Positions 7,826-15,540 of a stretch of DNA of 64,000 nucleotides are shown piece by piece; position 1 is the stretch's first letter, and each line of letters begins with the position of its first letter. The notes below the pieces were generated by a model. It saw only the letters and a list, made by a program, of their open reading frames with translations. It was not told where the DNA came from and did not search any database. The stretch lies in assembly GCF_047324175.1 (NCBI RefSeq), contig NZ_CP178732.1:3596001-3660000 (forward strand). Direction: 5' to 3'. The DNA is from Acerihabitans sp015654925. Lineage in GTDB: Bacteria > Pseudomonadota > Gammaproteobacteria > Enterobacterales > Enterobacteriaceae. Made by a program: the position numbers and the translations under genes.

Positions 7826-8749
7826 CTATTGGATTATTTTAACGTTAACCTGTGGAATATAGTTATGCACCTTTGATAATGTTCCGAGACCTTCGGATTC
7901 CGCCACATTTGCACCGGTGGCGGCGGCTTTTTTTAATGCCTGATCCACAGGTCCGTTATATAGCCATTCGCTGAGAAAGGCCGCCAGCGCGGCATCGCCG
8001 GCGCAGGCTGAACTTAATACACGTACATTTATCGCATCGCAAAAAAATAAAGACCGTCCGTTGGAAAAATAAAGTCCCTGGGCGCCCATCGTCAGCAGCA
8101 CATTGCGAGCTCCCAGTTGATGTAACCGGGCGATGGCGACCCTGGCCTGCGCCGCAGTGCTGACGGTAAAACCAAAAATCTCCCGCATTTCTTCATCGTT
8201 GGGTTTGATTAATAATGGTCGGAACACCAGCAGCTTCGCCAGCACCGGCGCACTGATGTCCAGAATCACGCCGATATCCCTGCTCTGACACAGCGTAAGC
8301 AATTGATGATAGTAACCGCTGTCGATGCCGGGCGGTAAGCTGCCGCTGATCACCAGATAATCCCCTGGGCTGAGGTAGTTTAATTGTGCCAACAATTGCT
8401 GCTGGCGCTGTTCATTCACCCGTGCCCCGGGGGATACTAATTTATATTCGTTGCGGCCATCATTGATAAAGACATTAATCCGCGTCGGTTCATCAAGCCA
8501 AATAGGACAAACATCGTAGCCTTGGGAATTAAGCTCATCCATAATATAGCGGCCGGTAAAACCACCAAAAAAACCAATTATCCGCGACGGGACATTATAA
8601 TGCCGCAGCACTATAGAAACATTTACCCCCTTTCCGTTAGGAAAATAATTGACTCCCTGAGTTCTATTTACCACCTGCGGAGCCAACTCCCGGCATTGAA
8701 TATTCATATCAACTGCCGTATTGAGCGTCAGCGTATAAATCAAGGGCAT
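7826..8749 (-). CDS. 1-phosphofructokinase-family hexose kinase (probable tagatose-1-phosphate kinase, TagK-like)
   Basis: A PfkB-fold kinase of 307 residues, related to FruK and LacC: N-terminal T-L-T-L-N-T-A-V-D, substrate-loop P-N-G-K-G-V-N-V-S near 38-46, S-G-S-L-P-P-G near 135, and the ATP/anion-hole motif as S-A-C-A-G-D-A-A near 247. The normal G-A-G-D is C-A-G-D here; the catalytic Asp remains. It ends 8 bases before the IIBC gene and is expressed with it. It would phosphorylate the PTS product (tagatose 1-phosphate) to tagatose 1,6-bisphosphate, the substrate of GatYZ. Tagatose 6-phosphate from galactitol is the alternative substrate. Confidence 0.82.
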   Translation of the reverse strand: MPLIYTLTLNTAVDMNIQCRELAPQVVNRTQGVNYFPNGKGVNVSIVLRHYNVPSRIIGFFGGFTGRYIMDELNSQGYDVCPIWLDEPTRINVFINDGRNEYKLVSPGARVNEQRQQQLLAQLNYLSPGDYLVISGSLPPGIDSGYYHQLLTLCQSRDIGVILDISAPVLAKLLVFRPLLIKPNDEEMREIFGFTVSTAAQARVAIARLHQLGARNVLLTMGAQGLYFSNGRSLFFCDAINVRVLSSACAGDAALAAFLSEWLYNGPVDQALKKAAATGANVAESEGLGTLSKVHNYIPQVNVKIIQ

Positions 8750-8787
8750 CCCCTCCCCTTACAATAAAATAAGTCATAAACTGACGA

Positions 8788-9642
8788 TTATAGCCGCCCG
8801 GCGCAGCCGCACACATTAATCACCTTTTTTACCACTTCTTTCATGGCCAGTTTCGCCGGCTGGTTATAATGCCGCGGGTCGTTTTCCTGCTGATGCTCCT
8901 GGAAATAGCGCTTCAAGGCATCCGAAAAGGCGATTTTCAATTCGGTGGCCACGTTGACCTTGCATACCCCTAGGCCGATGGCGCGGCGGATATCCTCGTC
9001 GGACAGCCCCGAGGCCCCGTGCAGCACCAGCGGAATATCCACCCGGCGCTGGATTTCGGCCAGGCGCTCAAAATCAAGACGCGGTTGTTTGGCATACAGG
9101 CCATGAGCGGTGCCGATGGCCACCGCCAGCGAATCAATGCCGGTAAGCGCCACGAATTCCGCGGCCTGGGCCGGCGACGTATACAGCGAGTCCTTTTCGT
9201 CGACCACCAAACCGTCCTCCATGCCGCCAAGCCGGCCCAGTTCCGCCTCGACACTCGCATCGTAGCGGTGGCAATAGGCCACGACCTCTTTGACCAACGC
9301 CACATTGTCCCCGTAGGGCAGATGCGATCCATCGATCATGGCGGAACGGATGCCGCGGCTGACTTTGCTTTCGATATCCCCCAGGGACTCATGGTGATCA
9401 AGATGAACAATCAGCGGTATGCGATGCTCGGCGGCAAGGGCGCGGCACAGCGCGACAATGTTATCAACGCCTGCATAACGGTATGTGCCCGGCGTACCCG
9501 CCAGCATCACCGGTGCTGAACATTCGGCGGCGGTTTCCACCACCACTTGAAGCGTTTCCAGGTTATGGATGTTAAACGCGGGCACGGCAAAACCTTCGCG
9601 CTGCGCTTTCTGCAAGACATTTTTGCTTGAAATAATGTACAT
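8788..9642 (-). CDS. gatY: Tagatose-1,6-bisphosphate aldolase, catalytic subunit GatY
   Basis: Class II zinc aldolase of 284 residues, identical in length to E. coli GatY. Catalytic Asp82 and zinc His83 lie in V-H-L-D-H-H, with further histidines in I-G-T-A-H-G (about 180) and L-H-G-A-S-G (about 208). The close paralogue KbaY, from galactosamine catabolism, cannot be told apart by eye, but the gat setting decides it. It is the first gene of the minus-strand cluster; the ATG has only a weak Shine-Dalgarno (GGACTCGGGT region). Unlike in E. coli, two genes for another sugar separate it from gatZ. Confidence 0.92.
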   Translation of the reverse strand: MYIISSKNVLQKAQREGFAVPAFNIHNLETLQVVVETAAECSAPVMLAGTPGTYRYAGVDNIVALCRALAAEHRIPLIVHLDHHESLGDIESKVSRGIRSAMIDGSHLPYGDNVALVKEVVAYCHRYDASVEAELGRLGGMEDGLVVDEKDSLYTSPAQAAEFVALTGIDSLAVAIGTAHGLYAKQPRLDFERLAEIQRRVDIPLVLHGASGLSDEDIRRAIGLGVCKVNVATELKIAFSDALKRYFQEHQQENDPRHYNQPAKLAMKEVVKKVINVCGCAGRL

Positions 9643-9692
9643 ACCCGAGTCCTTTTAGTGTTTCGATCCGGCCCGCCGGCGTGATGTAGGAT

Positions 9693-9705
9693 TTTCATAA
9701 TGAAA
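9693..9705. promoter_or_regulatory. Palindromic operator candidate upstream of gatY
   Basis: TTTCAT-A-ATGAAA is a perfect inverted repeat of TTTCAT half sites 50 bases before the gatY start. The half site resembles DeoR-family boxes, so either GatR or the divergent DeoR protein may bind it. Confidence 0.4.
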
Positions 9706-9766
9706 CCAAAATTAAAAAATCACGCTCTCTTCGCTCAAAAATGTAGCTTCATTCAGCCTGTACTTT

Positions 9767-9782
9767 CGTGATCGACTTCACT
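9767..9782. promoter_or_regulatory. Candidate CRP site upstream of gatY
   Basis: CGTGATCGACTTCACT matches the TGTGA-N6-TCACA consensus at 8 of 10 conserved bases and lies about 125-140 bases before the gatY start. PTS-linked sugar operons of this type are normally cAMP-CRP dependent. Confidence 0.4.
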
Positions 9783-9911
9783 TATTATTAAATAATTTTA
9801 ATTTTGAAAGTTATTTAATAATTAATACCTTCATTTAAAATATGAATCACTCTCGGAATGATGCCTTACGCCCCGGTCATGCCACGGTAAGGCTATTGAA
9901 TTACAACAATT

Positions 9912-9927
9912 TGTGAAGGGCTTCGCA
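9912..9927. promoter_or_regulatory. Candidate CRP site near the DeoR gene
   Basis: TGTGAAGGGCTTCGCA matches TGTGA-N6-TCACA at 9 of 10 conserved bases. It lies about 135 bases before the likely start of the rightward DeoR gene and could serve either direction. Confidence 0.4.
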
Positions 9928-10061
9928 CCCCCCAGTCCCGTTGTTGCGGTAACATCATGCTGCTGGGCATAGGTTTAAAAATAAAGGCGGGGATTTACGT
10001 ATATACTTCACGCTGGTGCGAAAATTTGAGGCGATATCACGGTGTGATGTTGTTGTTATCC

Positions 10062-10907
10062 ATGGGGGAGCATGTGCCGAAACCATCTACCAGCCAACTG
10101 AAGCGGCGCCTTGAGATCGCCGAGATGGTGCGTAAAAACCGGGAAATCAAGGTGGATGATTTGTCGGCCCGGTTGGGCGTCTCCGGCGTCACCATCCGTA
10201 ACGATCTGAATTACCTGGAACAGCAGGGATATCTTAAGCGGTCATTTGGGGGCGCCATCTATACTACCCCTAACGACCTGCCCCATAACGCCACCCAGTC
10301 GGGCGGATTGCCTGGGGGCAACCGGGCGGTGGAAATCGAACTGGCGCGCCAGTGCGCGCAGCGTATCGAGGACGGCGATGTCCTATTCCTCGGCCACGGG
10401 GAACTGACGCGGAAAATGCTGCCGTTCCTGGCGCCGCTAAAAAATTTAACGTTGCTGATTAACGATCTCAGCCATGCGCAGGCGGCACTGGATTTTATCA
10501 ACGGCAAAGTGATTCTCGCCGGCGGCAACCTTAATCCGGCGACCAAGGCCCTGCACGGTGATTTACTATTGGCCGCGCTGGATGCTTGCCCCATCACGGT
10601 AAGCGTGACCGCCATCGATACCATAGCCGGCGGCGCCGAACTGATGCTGTATGACGAGACGTGGGCGGCAACCTACCGGGCAGTCATGGCCTGCGCCAGT
10701 CGGCGCATCGTGCTGTTGCCTAAACGCATGGCGGAACAGGCGGGAGCTTTTCCCGTGGGCCGCCTGGATGATATTAGCTGTATGATCGCGCCGCAGGATG
10801 TGATTGCCGAATACCACCAGCCTCTGGTCGCCAACGGGTTGCTCAATCGCTACACCAACAACGAATGTTTCACCTACATCCACGCGGCACTGAACGCTAA
10901 AGACTGA
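10062..10907 (+). CDS. DeoR/GlpR-family transcriptional regulator (putative TagR)
   Basis: A DeoR-type protein: winged helix at the N-terminus (K-R-R-L-E-I-A-E-M-V, then V-T-I-R-N-D-L-N-Y-L-E and S-F-G-G-A), then a DeoRC domain in which the usual D-S-G-S-T phosphosugar loop is altered to L-G-H-G-E. The frame is open back to 9957, but family length favours a start at 10047, 10062 or the GTG at 10074; 10062 is chosen because a DeoR N-terminus normally begins just ahead of the helix-turn-helix. It is divergent from gatY and co-directional with the PfkB kinase 20 bases downstream. It may control the tagatose or kinase part of the locus (inferred). Confidence 0.75.
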   Translation: MGEHVPKPSTSQLKRRLEIAEMVRKNREIKVDDLSARLGVSGVTIRNDLNYLEQQGYLKRSFGGAIYTTPNDLPHNATQSGGLPGGNRAVEIELARQCAQRIEDGDVLFLGHGELTRKMLPFLAPLKNLTLLINDLSHAQAALDFINGKVILAGGNLNPATKALHGDLLLAALDACPITVSVTAIDTIAGGAELMLYDETWAATYRAVMACASRRIVLLPKRMAEQAGAFPVGRLDDISCMIAPQDVIAEYHQPLVANGLLNRYTNNECFTYIHAALNAKD

Positions 10908-10927
10908 GTCATGGGAGTCTGGCTATT

Positions 10928-11893
10928 ATGCGAACGATTTGTACCATCGGTGAAATCCTGGTCGAGTTCCTGGCTAAGGAAATCAATCAGGATTTAACGT
11001 TGCCCGGTGAGTTTACCGGCCCGTTCCCAAGCGGTGCGCCGGCGATTTACGCCGATCAGGTTGCCATGCTGGGCTTTCCTTCCATGTTATTTAGCTGCGT
11101 GGGCGCGGATACTTTCGGCACGCTTTGCATGAATCGCCTGCGCCGCGACGGGGTGAACATCGCCAATGTGGCGGTGATCCCTGCGGCCGTCACCGGTACC
11201 GCTTTTGTCAGTTACCAGAACCAGACCCAGCGTAATTTTATTTTTAATATGACCCAGAGCGCCAATGGGTATCTGAGCGCCGAGTATATCGACGAGCACC
11301 AGCTTAGCAACTGCCGGCATCTGCATATCATGGGTTCCTCGCTGTTTTCGTTTCGCATTATCGATGCCATCTGTAAAGCGATTCATCAGATAAAAAATAA
11401 TCATGGCACCATTTCGTTCGATCCCAATATCCGCAAAGAAATGCTGAATATTCCTGAAATGTCCCAGGCGTTTGATTTTATTATGGAATACACGGATATT
11501 TTTCTGCCCAGTGAAAGCGAACTCGACTATTTTGCCGAAAGCGAGGATAAGGACGAGGAGCATGTGGTCGCCAAATTGCTGGCCGACGGGATTGGGCACG
11601 TAGTGATTAAACGCGGCGCCAAAGGCGCCAGCTACTATGCCATTGACGGCCGGGGCAAGCGCATCGAACATCATATTCCCGGTTTTAGCGTCGATACCGT
11701 TGACCCCACCGGTGCCGGGGACTGTTTTGGCGCCACTTTCGTTTGCCTGCTGCTGGAGGGGTATCCGGTGAAAAAGGCGCTGCGTTTCGCCGCCGCCAGC
11801 GGGGCGCTGGCCATATCCCGGCAAGGCCCGATGGAAGGCACGTCCACCCTGCCCGAGCTGGAGCTATTCGTGGCGGCCGGCGGACAGCATTGA
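10928..11893 (+). CDS. PfkB-family carbohydrate kinase
   Basis: A ribokinase-fold sugar kinase of 321 residues. Seen are the N-terminal T-I-G-E-I-L-V-E-F strand, a G-F-P-S-M-L-F-S-C-V-G-A-D-T-F-G substrate region, and the PfkB signature D-P-T-G-A-G-D-C-F near 258-266 that carries the catalytic Asp. It is 20 bases after the DeoR gene, with GGAG upstream of ATG, so the two are one transcript. In this setting a kinase for free tagatose or a related ketose is plausible; the sequence itself gives only the family. Confidence 0.8.
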   Translation: MRTICTIGEILVEFLAKEINQDLTLPGEFTGPFPSGAPAIYADQVAMLGFPSMLFSCVGADTFGTLCMNRLRRDGVNIANVAVIPAAVTGTAFVSYQNQTQRNFIFNMTQSANGYLSAEYIDEHQLSNCRHLHIMGSSLFSFRIIDAICKAIHQIKNNHGTISFDPNIRKEMLNIPEMSQAFDFIMEYTDIFLPSESELDYFAESEDKDEEHVVAKLLADGIGHVVIKRGAKGASYYAIDGRGKRIEHHIPGFSVDTVDPTGAGDCFGATFVCLLLEGYPVKKALRFAAASGALAISRQGPMEGTSTLPELELFVAAGGQH

Positions 11894-11934
11894 AAGCTAT
11901 CCCGGCACGCCGCCCTCAGACGCGCTGATTGGTA

Positions 11935-13206
11935 CTACAGGGTATCGACGGCGCCGCTTTCATTTAGCGCTTCGGCGCTGCCGTTATCCAGACGCTGGCG
12001 CCGCCGCAGATTGGGGAACCAGGCCATCCACAGTCCGACCACCAGCAGGGTGCCGATGCCGCCCAGGGCGGCGGCCGGCACCGCGCCTACCCACGCCGCG
12101 AGCAGGCCCGATTCAAATTCCCCCAGCTGGTTGGACGTATTGATAAATATCGAATTGACCGCGCTGACGCGGCCGCGCATGTCGTCCGGGGTATCGAGCT
12201 GCACCAGCGCGCCGCGGATTACCATGCTGACCATATCGAAGGCGCCGAGGGCGAACAGCGCCAGCAGCGACAACCAGAGTACGCTGGACAGCGCGAACAC
12301 CAGCGTCGCGACGCCAAAGCCGGCCACCGCGATAAACATGATCATGCCGACGTGCCGCTCCAGCGAACGGCGGCTTAACCAGAATCCCACCAGCAGCGCA
12401 CCCACCGCCGGCGCGCCGCGCAGCAGCCCCAGGCCCCATGCGCCGGTGTGCAGGATATCCTTGGCGAAGATCGGCAGCAAAGCGGTGGCGCCCCCCAGCA
12501 GCACGGCGAACAGATCCAGCGAAATCACCCCCAGCACATCCGGCCGCGCGCGGATAAAACGCACGCCGGCGAACAGGGTGGCGAAACTGGCCGGCACCCG
12601 GCGCGGCGGCGTATGTTCATAATGCAGCCGGCTGACCATGACGATGGATATCAGATAGAGCGCGCCGGCGGCCGCATACACCGTGCCGGCCCCCGCGACG
12701 TACAAAAAGCCCCCCAGGGCGGGCCCGACCATCATGGCCGCCTCGCCGGAAGCGGCATTGGCGGCCATGGCGCGCGCCAGCAGCGCCGGCGGCACCAATG
12801 CCGGCAGCATTGATTGCAGCGACGGCGCTTCCATGGCCTTGGCCACGGAGATCAGGAAAATCAGCCCGAGGATCACCACTTCATTAACATGGTGGGTCAG
12901 GGTCAGCGCCGCCAGCGCCGCGATGGCCAGCCATTCGGCCAGTTGGCCGAACAGCACGATGCGCCGGCGATCGAACTGGTCCGCCACATGGCCGGCCGGC
13001 AGCGCCAGGGCGACCGACGGCAAAAACTGCGCCAGGCCGATCAGGCCCAGATCCAGCGCGCGCCCGGTGATGGAATAGATTTGCCAGCTCACTGCGATGG
13101 ACAGCATCTGGAAGCCGAAGCTGGAACCGGTACGGGCCAGCCAGAACGCGACAAAAGAACGATGGTGCAACAGCGAGTCCGCGCTGGCGGTAGCAGAAGA
13201 AGGCAT
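11935..13206 (-). CDS. MFS transporter, EntS-like
   Basis: A 423-residue membrane protein with about twelve hydrophobic segments. The opening L-x-H-R-S-F-V-A-F-W-L-A-R and the loop D-Q-F-D-R-R-R-I between helices 2 and 3 are typical of the MFS_3 group to which the enterobactin exporter EntS and several uncharacterised drug exporters belong. The central loop (about residues 200-215) and C-terminal R-R-R-Q-R tail are hydrophilic. AGGA lies 6 bases before the ATG. It converges on the PfkB kinase and stands alone. A siderophore export role is possible, but no siderophore genes are in the window. Confidence 0.82.
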   Translation of the reverse strand: MPSSATASADSLLHHRSFVAFWLARTGSSFGFQMLSIAVSWQIYSITGRALDLGLIGLAQFLPSVALALPAGHVADQFDRRRIVLFGQLAEWLAIAALAALTLTHHVNEVVILGLIFLISVAKAMEAPSLQSMLPALVPPALLARAMAANAASGEAAMMVGPALGGFLYVAGAGTVYAAAGALYLISIVMVSRLHYEHTPPRRVPASFATLFAGVRFIRARPDVLGVISLDLFAVLLGGATALLPIFAKDILHTGAWGLGLLRGAPAVGALLVGFWLSRRSLERHVGMIMFIAVAGFGVATLVFALSSVLWLSLLALFALGAFDMVSMVIRGALVQLDTPDDMRGRVSAVNSIFINTSNQLGEFESGLLAAWVGAVPAAALGGIGTLLVVGLWMAWFPNLRRRQRLDNGSAEALNESGAVDTL

Positions 13207-13352
13207 GGCGAATCCTGATGGTAAATGAGTATAGTCGTGCCCAAAAAATAACGGTCGTACCCGGAGCGGGAGGTTCAGCTTAACGTACTTGCCGCGGTTT
13301 TCACCATATCAATCAGTGCTAAAACGGTTTTTTCGCCCCGGGCCGCCGGCGG

Positions 13353-13394
13353 AAAAAAGATGACCCGGCGGCCTGCGATAGGCCGTCGGGTCAT
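13353..13394 (-). terminator. Rho-independent terminator after yobA
   Basis: A 15-bp stem with one mismatch (13360-13374 with 13380-13394) and a 5-base loop is followed on the minus strand by CTTTTTTCC. It lies 38 bases after the yobA stop and ends the DUF2946-yobA transcript. Confidence 0.85.
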
Positions 13395-13431
13395 AGCGGT
13401 TATTTACGCCTGAAATCAGCGTATTTGGACG

Positions 13432-13833
13432 TTACTTAACCGTAAACACGTAAGCGCCATGGGTTTTATGGCCGTCAACGGACACCACGTGCCATTTCAC
13501 CTGGTACCGGCCGGCGGCTAGCGGCGCGGCCAGCGGCACGATTAGCCGGGTATTGGCCGCGCCGTCGATTTGCGGTTTCCCGGTCGCCACCGCCGTATTA
13601 TCGGCCAAGGCGAGCTCTACGCCGCTAAACGCGGGTTCCACGCCTTCGGTGAATTCCAGGGTAAGCTTATCGGGCGCGGCCGACACGGTGCTGCTGGCGG
13701 CGGGCGTTTGGGTTTTCAGATGAGCGTGGGCCAGCGCCTGCTGGGAAAGCAGCGCCCCGGCCAACAGGATGGCCGTTGGCAGCAGCGTGCCTTTACTAAA
13801 AAAAGCATGGCGCTTCAAGGTATGGCAATGCAT
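13432..13833 (-). CDS. yobA: CopC/YobA-family copper-binding protein
   Basis: Periplasmic copper protein of 133 residues from the ATG at 13833, which has AAGGGAT upstream; a TTG at 13854 is less likely. A signal peptide (1 to about 35) ends in Q-Q-A-L-A, so the mature chain begins H-A-H-L-K, placing histidine at the N-terminus as CopC copper sites require. The second copper-site segment D-G-H-K-T-H-G-A-Y lies near the C-terminus, and the fold is a small beta barrel. In E. coli yobA is followed by yebZ and yebY; those are absent here, and a DUF2946 gene precedes it instead. Likely role: copper binding or delivery. Confidence 0.88.
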   Translation of the reverse strand: MHCHTLKRHAFFSKGTLLPTAILLAGALLSQQALAHAHLKTQTPAASSTVSAAPDKLTLEFTEGVEPAFSGVELALADNTAVATGKPQIDGAANTRLIVPLAAPLAAGRYQVKWHVVSVDGHKTHGAYVFTVK

Positions 13834-13951
13834 ATTAAATCCCTTTTTGATCAATCAAATACAATCCCGCCCCGCCGCCCGAAGCCGATAAAAGGCGACG
13901 GGCGCGTTGCTGCGCCATAACGGCGCCGGCGGGTAACATCGTCGGTTATGA

Positions 13952-14446
13952 TTAAAAGACAGGGATTCGGGCCGGGGGTCCGCGGGCCAGGAAAGCAGGG
14001 AACACCAGGCGGGCAAGCAGCGGCGCCCCCGGTTGCGCCGGCGGCGGCCCGGCGGTCGATACCGCCGACCAGAACAGGGCGACGCCCGCCGCATCCAGCA
14101 GCGGTAAATGAATTAATAATAAACAATATCCGCAGGCGAAATCCGCCGACATCGGCATGGAGTGGGGCAACGATCCGCCGCGATCGGGATGCCGCGGGAA
14201 CGGGGCATGGGCCATGGCATGGCCCATGGTATCAGCGCTAACGGCATCGCCGACGGCATGGCCCATTTCCCGGCCATCCAGCATGCCGCCAGGCGCAGCG
14301 CCGGCGCGGGCGCGCTCCAGTGATTGTGATATCACCGGCGCAATAAACAGCATCAGTAATGCCCAGATGCCCAGCCAGGCGGCGCAGCGGCCGCGGCGCG
14401 CGGGATAACGCGTTATCGGCGCCACCGCGGCCGGCAAAGGGAACAT
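13952..14446 (-). CDS. DUF2946-family membrane protein
   Basis: The 164-residue product has one hydrophobic segment near residues 24-42, a Met/His-rich stretch (about 60-98, with M-G-H-A repeats and M-P-M) and the DUF2946 hallmark A-C-G-Y-C-L-L-L-I-H-L-P near 103-114, then a second membrane segment and a proline-rich tail. Family members are often found beside copper proteins or TonB receptors; their function is unproven. It precedes yobA by 118 bases in the same direction and has a Fur-like box right at its promoter. The Met/His content fits metal handling, probably copper. Confidence 0.75.
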   Translation of the reverse strand: MFPLPAAVAPITRYPARRGRCAAWLGIWALLMLFIAPVISQSLERARAGAAPGGMLDGREMGHAVGDAVSADTMGHAMAHAPFPRHPDRGGSLPHSMPMSADFACGYCLLLIHLPLLDAAGVALFWSAVSTAGPPPAQPGAPLLARLVFPAFLARGPPARIPVF

Positions 14447-14459
14447 AACAACTGGATAA

Positions 14460-14474
14460 TTATAAGCATTCTCA
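14460..14474 (-). promoter_or_regulatory. Candidate Fur box
   Basis: TGAGAATGCTTATAA on the minus strand matches the 7-1-7 Fur consensus TGATAAT-N-ATTATCA at 11 of 14 positions. It lies 14-28 bases before the DUF2946 start codon, where it would block transcription. Confidence 0.5.
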
Positions 14475-14543
14475 TTTGCCTATAGTAAAACACTTAATGC
14501 AGTAAAGGAGCCGCCGGCCAAAAAATATTTTGCCCGCGGCCGT

Positions 14544-15500
14544 TCAGCGGCACCCGGGTGAAAAGGCATCCCGCAGCGCGGCGATATGTTCGGGGCCGAT
14601 GCCGCAGCATCCCCCCACCACGGTGGCACCCTGCCCGACCCAGCGGCGCGCCCACCCCAGGTAATGTCGCGGGTCGAGATCGTCCCTGATGGCCGAAATG
14701 CCGGCATAGGGCTGGTCCGACGGCGGTTCGGGCATAAAGGCATTGGCATAGACCCCCAGCGCCGCCGCGGGGGTGGACGACGCATCAATCACGCGCCTGG
14801 CGGCGACGATCGCCTCGCCCATCGCCTCCGGCTGGCTGCAATTAAACAAGATCCCCGCGGCGCCCGCCGCCAGCGTCGCCGCCGCGGCGGCGGCCACCGG
14901 TTCGCCCGACCGCAGCTCCGCCGGCCCGGTGCGCCCGGCTTCGTCCTTAAGGGTATAAGCGATATAGACCGGCAGCGCGCTGACGCGTTTAACGGCGTTC
15001 AGCGCCGTCAGGGCCTCCAGCGTGGAACTCTGCGTTTCGATGAGCCAAAAGTCGACCCAGGGCAGCAGCCCCGCGATCAGCGGCGCCAGGATCTCGTCCG
15101 CCCGATCGGGAATAAATTTTTCCGGCCGGTAGCTCTCGAACAGCGGCGGCAGCGAGCCGGCCACCCGCACCGGATATAGGGGAGCGGCGGCGTTGGCCCG
15201 GTCGGCCGCCGCGCGGGCCAGTTGCCCCGCCAATCCCGCCAGGGACTGCGCCTGCCGGGCAAACCGCGCCTCGCCCAGCATATGCGGCACCAGGCCAAAG
15301 GTATTGGTGGTCAGCACCTGCGCGCCGCTATCGGCATAAATTTGATGCGCCCGCGCCACGTACTCCGGGGCTTCGATCAGCGACAGCGCCGACCACTCCG
15401 GCAGGCGAAACGGCGCCCCCAGCTGCTCCAGCAGGCGGCCCATGCCGCCGTCAAGCAGCGTAATCGCGCCGCGTATTACCGTACTGCCTTCGTCGCCCAT
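14544..15500 (-). CDS. mmuM: Homocysteine S-methyltransferase
   Basis: Zinc-dependent methyltransferase making methionine from homocysteine with S-methylmethionine or S-adenosylmethionine as donor. The 318-residue length fits MmuM (310 in E. coli). The barrel starts L-L-D-G-G-M-G-R-L-L; zinc ligands are Cys221 in F-N-C-S-Q-P and Cys298-Cys299 in V-G-G-C-C-G. AAGGAG precedes the ATG by 5 bases. In E. coli mmuM follows the permease gene mmuP; here it is the last gene behind an amino-acid ABC permease and binding protein, which could supply the methyl donor (inferred). Confidence 0.88.
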   Translation of the reverse strand: MGDEGSTVIRGAITLLDGGMGRLLEQLGAPFRLPEWSALSLIEAPEYVARAHQIYADSGAQVLTTNTFGLVPHMLGEARFARQAQSLAGLAGQLARAAADRANAAAPLYPVRVAGSLPPLFESYRPEKFIPDRADEILAPLIAGLLPWVDFWLIETQSSTLEALTALNAVKRVSALPVYIAYTLKDEAGRTGPAELRSGEPVAAAAAATLAAGAAGILFNCSQPEAMGEAIVAARRVIDASSTPAAALGVYANAFMPEPPSDQPYAGISAIRDDLDPRHYLGWARRWVGQGATVVGGCCGIGPEHIAALRDAFSPGCR

Positions 15501-15540
15501 GGCGGCTCCTTAATCAGGGGGAAAGGGGAATATCCGCGAT

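Larger units (their letters stand above)
9643..10046. other. Divergent control region between gatY and the DeoR gene
   Basis: About 400 bases, AT-rich between 9690 and 9850, with no supported gene. It holds a perfect 6-1-6 palindrome TTTCATAATGAAA (9693-9705), a CRP-like site CGTGA-N6-TCACT (9767-9782) and a second, TGTGA-N6-TCGCA (9912-9927). This is the expected layout for catabolite-controlled divergent promoters. Confidence 0.6.

Noticed and set aside
13848..13859. TTGATCAATCAA considered as an FNR box before yobA
   Set aside because: The spacer between half sites is 2 bases instead of 4, and it lies at the start codon rather than in a promoter.
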